A stretch of DNA of 64,000 bases from Halomonas sp. CUBES01 (GTDB lineage: Bacteria > Pseudomonadota > Gammaproteobacteria > Pseudomonadales > Halomonadaceae), in NCBI RefSeq assembly GCF_020991005.1, contig NZ_JAJLLW010000008.1, forward strand, positions 62,001-126,000. The letters are read 5' to 3'. The notes beneath the pieces were generated by a model that was not told the origin of the DNA, ran no database searches, and was given only the letters and a program-made list of their open reading frames with translations. Positions 18,798 to 25,819 of the stretch are shown piece by piece. The position numbers and the translations under genes were made by a program. Each line of letters begins with the position of its first letter. The first letter of the stretch is position 1.

Positions 18798-18997
18798 GTT
18801 AAACTCGCAAGTGCTTACGTGGCTACATCTCCAAGTCTTCCGACACCATAGGAGTTGTTCGCCTATCACGCCAAGGTGCCAGTGACACTCGTGTTTCGCT
18901 GTAAGCAGCCCTGACCCTGAACGCGGTTTGATTCACCGGCGTCGAGCGCTGAATGTGTTCCGGGTTGGCTTTCTCAGCTAGCGGTGCCAGGGTACCT
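18798..18997. other. Gap with an uninterpreted minus-strand open frame
   Basis: On the minus strand a stop-free frame of about 67 codons runs from near 19025 to a TAG at 18823-18825. It overlaps the tail of the small membrane protein gene in another frame. Its translation (NPEHIQRSTPVNQTAF in the middle) has balanced composition but no ATG start or ribosome site. It may be the remnant of a gene, a frameshifted extension of the small protein, or chance. Confidence 0.25.
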
Positions 18998-19150
18998 TCA
19001 CCTCCCCCGCGCAGACCCGGGACTCAGCGCCACCGCATACAATGCGATGCCGACTGCAGACAGAAGAAATCTTGCAATGAGGAAATCCTGAGTGGTGATG
19101 GCCAGCAACAGGGCAATCGTTCCCAGTATCAGGACAAAGACGGATTTCAT
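18998..19150 (-). CDS. Small hydrophobic membrane protein, 50 residues
   Basis: ATG at 19150 with AAGGA 7 nt upstream, TGA at 18998-19000. The protein starts MKSVFVLILGTIALLLAIT, then a short polar turn (TQDF), then LIARFLLSAVGIALYAVAL, and ends in a basic tail SPGSARGR. This predicts two membrane helices in a hairpin. The good ribosome site and clean hydrophobic pattern support a real gene, but I recognise no family. It lies in the only long gene-poor stretch of the window. It could be a regulatory small membrane protein or a toxin-like peptide; neither can be argued from the sequence. Confidence 0.55.
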   Translation of the reverse strand: MKSVFVLILGTIALLLAITTQDFLIARFLLSAVGIALYAVALSPGSARGR

Positions 19151-19613
19151 AACGGTTTCCTTGCAGAGGAATCGAGGGACTGCTGAATATGTATGTCGTT
19201 TAGAGGGTAAAATTGGCGACGCCGCTTACTTCCAGCGCGCTGGCCAATACGTAATAAAAGTCGATGGCTCATACAGTCGACAACTGTCAGGCGAATCATT
19301 GAGAACAGCGGGTCTTCAACGCCCGGAACAAAACGCGAAGCGAATAACGAGATATTATTAAACCAGCGGTCTACTATCAGAAAGGGGCGCTGCAGTCCTT
19401 GCAGCGCATAGCGCAACGTCCCTGTTCAGGCATTTCCTTTGCCACGCTCACCGACAGTATGGTCATTAGTGCGAGCCCTCACCGTTCGCTGGCGAACGTA
19501 GCGTTGAGCTATGGTCTTAATGATGCATCAGTGGTTTTTATATGCTGGCGTTTTTAACACAACCGCCGGAAAGATCGACTGGCGATTATTGGATAAATTA
19601 ACTCCCAGACAAT
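19151..19613. other. 463-bp gap with possible remnant of an outer-membrane protein gene
   Basis: No convincing intact gene. A plus-strand frame open from 19348 to a TAA at 19555-19557 ends ANVALSYGLNDASVVFICWRF, in the style of a beta-barrel C-terminus (alternating hydrophobic residues, terminal Phe). It has no start or ribosome site and a stop just upstream at 19345. CGTTCGC-TG-GCGAACG (19483-19498) is a tight hairpin inside it. This is weak evidence for a decayed porin-like gene. Confidence 0.25.
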
Positions 19614-19645
19614 AAAAAAGCCCCTGACGAATCAGGGGCTTTTTT
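19614..19645. terminator. Terminator after tRNA-Ser
   Basis: AAGCCCCTGA / TCAGGGGCTT with a 4-nt loop, flanked by A and T tracts on the two sides. On the minus strand it ends the tRNA-Ser transcript 7 bp after the CCA end. It could also act on plus-strand transcripts. Confidence 0.88.
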
Positions 19646-19652
19646 ATTGAGG

Positions 19653-19743
19653 TGGCGGAGGGACAGGGATTCGAACCCTGGAAAGGCTATTAACCTTTGC
19701 CGGTTTTCAAGACCGGTGCATTCAACCGCTCTGCCATCCCTCC
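19653..19743 (-). tRNA. serT: tRNA-Ser, anticodon TGA
   Basis: 91 nt on the minus strand with encoded CCA. The acceptor GGAGGGA pairs with TCCCTCC. The anticodon stem-loop CCGGTCTTGAAAACCGG has TGA at its centre, read as serine. The long variable arm (CAAAGGTTAATAGCCTTT region) is typical of class II tRNA-Ser, and the T loop is GGTTCGAATCC. It reads UCA and other UCN codons. It lies 48 bp after the antiporter gene on the same strand. A degraded 5' copy is found at 40624-40680. Confidence 0.97.
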
Positions 19744-19791
19744 GGCTTACGGATGCATATACTACCAGCTTTTCCTTGGAAGTCAACGCCT

Positions 19792-21498
19792 TTAGTACAA
19801 TCTTAGCCCGACGCGTGTAATCTTGCCGCCTTCCATATTACTGACCACCCAGTGGATGCCGTGCCAATCAACGTCGTCACCCACCACAGGGTGCCCGCCT
19901 ACCCGTAGCGACACGAAATCGGCCAGGGTCATTTCCTTTTCGCCAGGGCTCAAGGTCAAGCCGTAGGCCTGGGCAATATCTTGCATCTGCGCACTGCCAT
20001 CCAGCGTAAAGGTACCAAAGAAGGCCCGTTCCCGCTTGAGCTTGGAATCGCCGTTGAATAACCGGTTGAGCGCGTTGAGGTCTTCCGAGCGACCAATGAC
20101 GCAGATCACATCGCCAAGCTTGAGGCGCGTGCTGCCTTTGGGGTGCAGCATGGCGTGTTCGCGGAACAGCGCGGAAATCAGCGCCCCGGATGGAAACCGC
20201 AGCAGACGGATCGGCACGTCCTCCAGATCCTTGTTTTCAACCGAGTAGACGAACATCTCGTAGTCGTTTTCGGGCAGTATACCGAGCGGCCCGCGCCGGT
20301 CGGGTGTCGTACCTGCTGGCACCTCAACCTTGAGCCACCGAGCCATCAGGGTGAGTGAACCGCCCTGGATGAGCAGCGACATCAGCACCACCGCGAAGGC
20401 CACGTTGAAATAAAGCGACGCGTCCTCTACCCCGCCAATCAGCGGAAAAATGGCCAGTACGATCGGCACTGCCCCGCGCAGCCCCACCCAGGCAATGAAC
20501 CAGGTTTCCCGCCAGCGAAACTTGAAAAACGGCTTGATGGTAATCAGCACGGCCAATGGCCGGGCGATAAAGATCAGCGCAAGTGCCACTAGCCCTGCGG
20601 GCAGCGCCACTTCCCAGAGTTCACTGGGGGTAACCAGAAGCCCCAGCACCAGGAAGAGCCCGATCTGGCTGAGCCATGCCAGGCCATCGTGTACCGGCAA
20701 TATAAAGTTGAGGTGACGCCCGGGTTGATTGCCGATCATCAGGCCCGCCAGGTAGATGGCGAGGAAGCCGCTGCCGCCCAGCACGCTGGTCAGGCCGAAC
20801 ACGCTGAAGCCCAGCGCAAGGGCCAGCATGGCGTACAACCCCGGCGCCAGGTCTAGCCAGCGCAGCAGCTTGCCGCTCAGCCAGCCCCCGCCGATACCGA
20901 CTACCAGGCCTATGCCGAACTGGCTGAGGAAAAACAACAGCGTCTCGAGCGGGCCGCCAATATCGCCGACCAGAATATCGACCAGCATCAAGGTCAGGAA
21001 AATGGCCATCGGATCGTTGGTACCCGACTCGATTTCTAGCGTCGCCCCCACCCGCTCGTTGAGGTTGACGCCACGCCCGCTGAGCATCGAAAACACCGCT
21101 GCCGCATCGGTAGAGCCCACAATGGCACCGACCAGCAAGCCTTCCACCAGGGTTAAGTCGAACACCAGCATCGCGATGCCGCCGACAATGGCGCTGGTAA
21201 TGAACACCCCGAAGGTGGAAAGCGAAAGCGCCGGCCTGAAACCGACGCGGAAGGTTTTGAGGCGTGTGCGAAGACCGCCATCGAGCAGGATCATCGCCAG
21301 GGCGAGATGGCCGATCGTGAAGGCCATGAAGTAGTCGTCGAACTCGAGTCCCAGCAGCCCTTCTTCGCCGGCCACCATTCCCAGCCCCAGGAAGATAAGA
21401 AGAAGTGGCACGCCCATCATGGCGGACAGGCGACTCCCCAGAATGCTGAGCGCCATCAACGAACCGCCGATCAAAAAAAACGTATAGATTGCGTCCAT
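19792..21498 (-). CDS. nhaP2: Potassium/proton antiporter of the CvrA/NhaP2 family
   Basis: 568 residues. About 12-13 membrane segments of the CPA1 type fill the first 390 residues, including the exchange-site region LEIESGTNDPMAIFLTLMLV and VGLRGAVPIVLA. A cytosolic TrkA-C-like domain (about 400-485, RLKLGDVICVIGRSEDL) and a C-terminal CorC/HlyC-like domain follow. Relatives export K+ (and Na+ or Rb+) in exchange for protons and help cell volume and pH control under low osmolarity, a plausible need for a halophile. The start at 21498 lies within a 151-bp divergent promoter region. Confidence 0.92.
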   Translation of the reverse strand: MDAIYTFFLIGGSLMALSILGSRLSAMMGVPLLLIFLGLGMVAGEEGLLGLEFDDYFMAFTIGHLALAMILLDGGLRTRLKTFRVGFRPALSLSTFGVFITSAIVGGIAMLVFDLTLVEGLLVGAIVGSTDAAAVFSMLSGRGVNLNERVGATLEIESGTNDPMAIFLTLMLVDILVGDIGGPLETLLFFLSQFGIGLVVGIGGGWLSGKLLRWLDLAPGLYAMLALALGFSVFGLTSVLGGSGFLAIYLAGLMIGNQPGRHLNFILPVHDGLAWLSQIGLFLVLGLLVTPSELWEVALPAGLVALALIFIARPLAVLITIKPFFKFRWRETWFIAWVGLRGAVPIVLAIFPLIGGVEDASLYFNVAFAVVLMSLLIQGGSLTLMARWLKVEVPAGTTPDRRGPLGILPENDYEMFVYSVENKDLEDVPIRLLRFPSGALISALFREHAMLHPKGSTRLKLGDVICVIGRSEDLNALNRLFNGDSKLKRERAFFGTFTLDGSAQMQDIAQAYGLTLSPGEKEMTLADFVSLRVGGHPVVGDDVDWHGIHWVVSNMEGGKITRVGLRLY

Positions 21499-21649
21499 GT
21501 CTCTCCGTCTCTTCTCAAAGCGTTTCCATTATTGCATGGCACCGTTGAATTTACTGCGTTATGGCCGTGCACAAGTCGCAACAGAAGGCTAGTCAGATGC
21601 TTTGCGTGCCAGATACACTTCGATGTCTGTATACGGGGAGTTATTGACG

Positions 21650-22789
21650 ATGCTGACTTGTTTGTGCCGCGCTTGGTATTTTTCATTGCTGGTAATGGTT
21701 GCATTATTATTTGTAACATCAATGGCCTATGCAAATGAGTCGGCGGCACAGGAAAATACCAGCGCCGACCCGCTGGAACTGAACAGCGAGGTGATGGTGC
21801 CTCCTGCCTGGTGGGCCTCGGATGCAGAATCGGAAGCGCCCGAACAGGAAGCGCCTACCACTGCCGTGACCCCTCCGCCGCCTCTTGAGCCACCGCCGCT
21901 TCAGCAGATCAGTATCATGTTGGACTGGTTTTTGAGTCCGCAGCACGCGGGCTTGATCATCGCACAGCAACGCGGTCTGTTTGCTGCCCAGGAAATACAG
22001 GTCGAGTTCCAGACGCCGGCAGAACCCAGCGTGGCGGTGAAGTTGCTCGCGGCAGATGAAATCGACTTTGCCCTGAGTCGCCAGCCGACGCTGCACCTTT
22101 ATGTACACGATGGCGCCCCTATCGTGCGCATCGCGACACTGATCGAAACCCCATTGACCGCGCTAGTCATTAAGGGCGAACAGGAAGAACCTGCTCATGA
22201 CAAGCTGGCAAGACTGCGCTATGGCTATTCGACCCGCGAGGGCCGCGAGGTATTTATTCCTTACCTGATACCTGAGTCACTGACGCAAGCAGGCAATGTG
22301 GCTCCCCCGGTCAATCTCAATTTTGATACCCGGCGAGGCTTCGCTGAGGATCAGGTCGACGCGGTGGTCGATGCTCCCTTTCGTTCATTTCCCGAACGGA
22401 TGGCCAGCGAAGGGATCAAGACTCAGGTAATTCGCCATGAGACGCTGGGCATTCCCCGTTACGATGGCCTGGTGCTACTTGCCAACCGGGATGGGGCGGC
22501 ACGCCGTGCCAGCACCTGGGTGCACGTGGTGGCTGCGCTGGAAGAGGCGCATCACTGGATGCTGGAAAACCCCGATGCGGCGTGGGAGCTCATGGTCAGC
22601 GCCGAGCCGGTACTCGACAACCCCATCAACAAGGCCAACTGGCCGGATTTGCTCAGGCGAATTGCGTTGTCACCTGGCGCAGTGGATCATCGCCGCTATC
22701 AGGCCTTTGAGGAATTTCTACTCAAGCAAGGAATCAGCAAGGCGGTGTTACCGGTCTCGCGTCTGGCCGTTGATCCCCATGCTCTGTAG
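21650..22789 (+). CDS. SsuA/THI5-like periplasmic substrate-binding protein (orphan)
   Basis: 379 residues. Signal peptide with cleavage near TSMAYA-NES (about residue 25). Then an acidic, Pro-rich stretch of about 60 residues (TTAVTPPPPLEPPP), and then the NMT1/THI5 fold beginning ISIMLDWFLSPQHAGLIIAQ. Relatives bind pyrimidine precursors of thiamine or sulfonates for an ABC importer. Here no permease or ATPase gene is near, and no TPP riboswitch was seen upstream. The ATG at 21650 has GGGGAG 9 nt upstream. Ligand unknown; the unusual linker could let it reach across the periplasm. Confidence 0.78.
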   Translation: MLTCLCRAWYFSLLVMVALLFVTSMAYANESAAQENTSADPLELNSEVMVPPAWWASDAESEAPEQEAPTTAVTPPPPLEPPPLQQISIMLDWFLSPQHAGLIIAQQRGLFAAQEIQVEFQTPAEPSVAVKLLAADEIDFALSRQPTLHLYVHDGAPIVRIATLIETPLTALVIKGEQEEPAHDKLARLRYGYSTREGREVFIPYLIPESLTQAGNVAPPVNLNFDTRRGFAEDQVDAVVDAPFRSFPERMASEGIKTQVIRHETLGIPRYDGLVLLANRDGAARRASTWVHVVAALEEAHHWMLENPDAAWELMVSAEPVLDNPINKANWPDLLRRIALSPGAVDHRRYQAFEEFLLKQGISKAVLPVSRLAVDPHAL

Positions 22790-22801
22790 CAAGGCCACTG
22801 C

Positions 22802-24190
22802 ATGAGTCAGACGACGTACGTCATCATGGATGTCGAAACCACGGGAACACGCGCAACGCGGGACCGGATTACCGAAGTCGCCGCGATCAAGATCGTTGAG
22901 GGTCGGCCCACCGATCGCTGGTCGAGCCTGATTTACCCTGAGTGCCGTATCCCCTTTCCCGTGACCCAATTGACCGGCATCGATGACGACATGGTGCGCG
23001 AAGCGCCGCCTTTCGCGGAGATGGCCGAGTCGCTTCACGCCTGGCTTGGCGATGCGGTTCTTGTCGCCCATAACGCGCGCTTCGACGAAAGCTTTCTGCG
23101 TCATGAATTTCAGCGCTGTGGTATCGATTACCGTCCCTCCCAGCTGTGTACGCTGCGTTTATCGCGACGCATCGAGCCCGGTGCGCAGCACCATCATCTG
23201 GGCGCCCTGCTGGATCGCTACCAGATCGAAACGCCGGGCCTGCACCGCGCCGAGCACGACGTGTCCGCGCTGTGGCAGGTCTGGCAGACCTGGCAGCAGC
23301 GGTTTACCGCCAACGTGTGGCAAACCCTGCTGGATGAAGAGCGCAAACGTGGCCAGCTGCCCAGCCATCTCGATAACAACATACTCAACCAGCTGCCGAC
23401 GGGGCCTGGCGTTTATCTCTTTTACGGTCATAACCGGCTGCCCCTTTACGTGGGCAAAAGCGTCCGGCTGCGCGACCGGGTGCGTGACCATTTCCAGCGC
23501 GCCCGCCAGGATGACAGGGAAATGCGCCTGACCGAGCAGATACAGCACGTTGAATGGGAAGAAACCGCAGGCGACCTGGGCGCCCAGCTGCGGGAAGCAC
23601 AGTTGGTAAAGACGTTGCTGCCGATCATGAATCGCCAGTTGCGCAAGCAGCGCAAGCTGACGACCTGGCACTGGCCGGATGACGGCACAAAGCCCGAACT
23701 GCTGAGTGGTGCCGCCCTCGATCAGCCAGCGTCAGGCGCTTTCTACGGGCTGTTTCGCAATGCCCGGGATGCCAGGCAGGCGCTACGCACGCTGGCCGAG
23801 ACGCACCAGCTTTGCCCTCGGGTACTAGGCCTTGAAAACGGCAAGGGCCGCTGTTTCAGCAGTCAGGTAGGCAAGTGTCGTGGCGCTTGCTGGGGGAATG
23901 AAACGCTGTCCGAACATACCCGGCGAGCACGGGCGGCGTTGCATCCGCAGCAGGTGAACACCTGGCCGTGGCCGGGGCGTATTGCCATCCGGGAAGCATC
24001 AAAAACCGGCGAAAAAGTCGCCTGGCATGTGGTGCATCAATGGTGCTATCAGGGCAGTGCCGCAACGCTTGATGAAGCGCAACGCCTTGATCCAACAGCG
24101 ACGAGCTTCGATATCGACAGCTATCGCATCCTGCAACGCTTTTTGCGCGATCCGGACGCTCACGGTCTGTCGATAACGCCCCTCGACTGA
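22802..24190 (+). CDS. DnaQ-type 3'-5' exonuclease fused to a GIY-YIG (UvrC/Cho-like) nuclease
   Basis: 462 residues. Residues 1-165 are a DEDDh exonuclease: D10-E12 in MDVETTG, HNARFDESFL and HRAEHDVSAL. Residues about 190-275 are a GIY-YIG nuclease with GPGVYLFYGHNRLPLYVGKS and an arginine in RLRDRVRDHF. The last ~180 residues have a cysteine cluster (GKGRCFSSQVGKCRGACWG) similar to the region after the nuclease in UvrC and Cho. Such fusions are known in proteobacteria and may act in DNA repair by incising and then trimming. Start 12 bp after the binding protein stop. Not the replicative epsilon subunit, which is at 30.7 kb. Confidence 0.85.
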   Translation: MSQTTYVIMDVETTGTRATRDRITEVAAIKIVEGRPTDRWSSLIYPECRIPFPVTQLTGIDDDMVREAPPFAEMAESLHAWLGDAVLVAHNARFDESFLRHEFQRCGIDYRPSQLCTLRLSRRIEPGAQHHHLGALLDRYQIETPGLHRAEHDVSALWQVWQTWQQRFTANVWQTLLDEERKRGQLPSHLDNNILNQLPTGPGVYLFYGHNRLPLYVGKSVRLRDRVRDHFQRARQDDREMRLTEQIQHVEWEETAGDLGAQLREAQLVKTLLPIMNRQLRKQRKLTTWHWPDDGTKPELLSGAALDQPASGAFYGLFRNARDARQALRTLAETHQLCPRVLGLENGKGRCFSSQVGKCRGACWGNETLSEHTRRARAALHPQQVNTWPWPGRIAIREASKTGEKVAWHVVHQWCYQGSAATLDEAQRLDPTATSFDIDSYRILQRFLRDPDAHGLSITPLD

Positions 24191-24194
24191 GTTG

Positions 24195-25001
24195 TCAGGT
24201 ACGTTGCGCGCTGAGGAACACATCCACCGACTGCTGAAAGGCAGCGGGCTGGTCGGCGTGCAGCCAGTGACCGGCCTGTTTTAACGTCACCACGCGCGCG
24301 CTGGGCAGTATCTCGCGCAGCGTCGGTAGCATCGCATCGCTGACGTAGGGCGATTCATCACCGCGTAATACCAGCGTGGGCCCCTGGTACGCAGCGTCCC
24401 CCGACGGCAGACCGATGATCGCGTCGTAGTCGTTACGGATCTGATCCAGCCCGACACGTAACGTCAGACCGCCCTGCTCGCTGCGCACCAGGTTGGTGGC
24501 GAGAAACAGCCGGGTCGGCCGCGAATCGACATGTTCCGCCAGCAGGTCATCGGCTTCACGGCGGTTAGCCGGTTGGCCTTCCTTCACCCGCGCAAGAGCC
24601 GCAAACACGTCATCGTGGCCGTGCTCGTAGGCTACCGGGGCAATATCGGCCACCACCAGTGACGCCACCCGCTCGGGGTTTTGCCGGGCCAGGCTGATCG
24701 CCACCTTCCCGCCCATGGAGTGTCCCAGTAGGTGGACACGGGAAAGCGATAGCTTGTCCATCAGCGCAAGCACGTCAGCACTCATTTGCGCGTAACTCAT
24801 GCCTTCGGCATGGGGCGAGCGGCCATGATTGCGCAAATCGATGGCGATCACCCGGCGCGAGGTTTGCCACACTTTAAGATGGGAGCGCCAGTTGTCGGCG
24901 CTACCCAGCAGCCCATGGATCACCACCAGGGGAATGGCGTCGGGGTGCTCATCCGATGGCTGGTCCAGGTACTGCAATTCGACCGGTGCGGGATCTGTCA
25001 T
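24195..25001 (-). CDS. Alpha/beta-hydrolase esterase (YbfF-like)
   Basis: 268 residues. Oxyanion region VVIHGLLGSADNWRSH, the RNHGRSPH motif, nucleophile serine in LGHSMGGKVAI, aspartate in the LVLRGDESPYV region and histidine in QAGHWLHAD. This pattern is that of YbfF and related short-chain acyl esterases and thioesterases. The closing gap to the convergent exonuclease gene is 4 bp. It is 29 bp downstream of yhhQ on the same strand and may be co-transcribed. Confidence 0.85.
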   Translation of the reverse strand: MTDPAPVELQYLDQPSDEHPDAIPLVVIHGLLGSADNWRSHLKVWQTSRRVIAIDLRNHGRSPHAEGMSYAQMSADVLALMDKLSLSRVHLLGHSMGGKVAISLARQNPERVASLVVADIAPVAYEHGHDDVFAALARVKEGQPANRREADDLLAEHVDSRPTRLFLATNLVRSEQGGLTLRVGLDQIRNDYDAIIGLPSGDAAYQGPTLVLRGDESPYVSDAMLPTLREILPSARVVTLKQAGHWLHADQPAAFQQSVDVFLSAQRT

Positions 25002-25030
25002 CTGGTCTCCTCGTCACTCAAAGTGGGGAA

Positions 25031-25699
25031 TTAGGCGGTCCGCGGTTCAGCGTCGGACTGATCCGTCCAGACCACCAGTCGACGCGTCAACCAGGCTAGC
25101 AGCAAGCCATAAAGCGGCAGGAAAAACATCAGGCTGATGGCCAGCTTGATGGCATAATCAACGGCGGCGATTTCCACCCAGTGGGTGGCCATGAACGGAT
25201 CCGGGCTTTGATAGAACGCCACCGAGAAAAACGCAAAAGTATCCGCCAGGTTGCCCAGCACCGTGGAAAATACCGGCGCGACCCACCAGACCCATTGGCG
25301 CAAGCGGTCGAACACCTGGACATCGAGTAACTGACCAATGACGTAGGCCAGAAAGCTCGCCAGCGCAATCCGCGCGACAAACAGATTGCCCTCGCCGAGC
25401 GCTTCGAGCCCGGCATAGCGTCCCTGAGGAAAGACCACCGACACGACGTAGGAAACCACCAGCGCGGGCAGCATTACCCGCAGCACGATGGCACGCGCGG
25501 GCTCCTTGCCAAACAGCCGGACGGTCAGGTCGGTGGCCAAGAAGATGAACGGAAAGCTGAAGGCGCCCCAGGTAGTATGGAAACCAAACAGGGTAAACGG
25601 GAGCTGAACGAGGTAGTTGCTGGCAGCAATGATGCCGATATGAAACGCCACCATGACGGTGAGACAACGGCGGTGCTGAGCATCGCTTAAAACAAACAT
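25031..25699 (-). CDS. yhhQ: Queuosine precursor transporter YhhQ
   Basis: 222 residues with six or seven membrane segments. Family (COG1738, VUT/ECF-like) signatures: TTWGAFSFPFIFLATDLTVRLFG, FLAYVIGQLLDVQVFDRLR and STVLGNLADTFAFFSVAF. It imports preQ0/preQ1, the precursors of the tRNA base queuosine. The ATG at 25699 is the only start with a suitable ribosome site (AAAAGG, 8 nt before), and that site is the 3' strand of a preQ1-I riboswitch. This makes both the start and the function firm. Longer in-frame starts lie inside the riboswitch or promoter and are rejected. Confidence 0.94.
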   Translation of the reverse strand: MFVLSDAQHRRCLTVMVAFHIGIIAASNYLVQLPFTLFGFHTTWGAFSFPFIFLATDLTVRLFGKEPARAIVLRVMLPALVVSYVVSVVFPQGRYAGLEALGEGNLFVARIALASFLAYVIGQLLDVQVFDRLRQWVWWVAPVFSTVLGNLADTFAFFSVAFYQSPDPFMATHWVEIAAVDYAIKLAISLMFFLPLYGLLLAWLTRRLVVWTDQSDAEPRTA

Positions 25700-25707
25700 G
25701 CGGCTGG

Positions 25708-25741
25708 CCTTTTTATGTTGACGAGGGGTTAGGGAACCCTC
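25708..25741 (-). promoter_or_regulatory. preQ1-I riboswitch controlling yhhQ
   Basis: The minus strand reads GAGGG-TTCCCTAA-C-CCCTC-GTCAACATAAAAAGG in sequence order. GAGGG pairs with CCCTC as P1, the cytosine just before CCCTC is in the preQ1-recognising place, and the A-rich tail ends in GG, which can pair with the CC of the loop to form the H-type pseudoknot. Compact size (34 nt) and the CAACA-A-rich tail resemble the translational Thermoanaerobacter preQ1 switch. The closing GG belongs to the ribosome site 8 nt before the yhhQ ATG, so ligand binding should hide it. Confidence 0.88.
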
Positions 25742-25775
25742 AACGCATGGCGCACCCAGGTGCGGTGAGAGGCGC

Positions 25776-25804
25776 ATTATACGCCTTCTCGACCGCATTG
25801 AAAG
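25776..25804 (-). promoter_or_regulatory. Likely yhhQ promoter
   Basis: TATAAT (25776-25781) with CTTTCA 17 nt upstream on the minus strand. A transcript would start about 28 nt before the riboswitch. The -10 is perfect and the -35 is poor. Confidence 0.55.
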
Positions 25805-25819
25805 TGGTTGCGCCATCGC

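Noticed and set aside
19147..19416. Minus-strand open frame of 89 codons upstream of the small membrane gene
   Set aside because: No ribosome site, no recognisable fold, and it overlaps the ribosome site of the better supported 50-residue gene.
21499..21649. TPP riboswitch in front of the THI5-like gene
   Set aside because: Neither the CUGAGA nor the GAUACC-type conserved segments are present.
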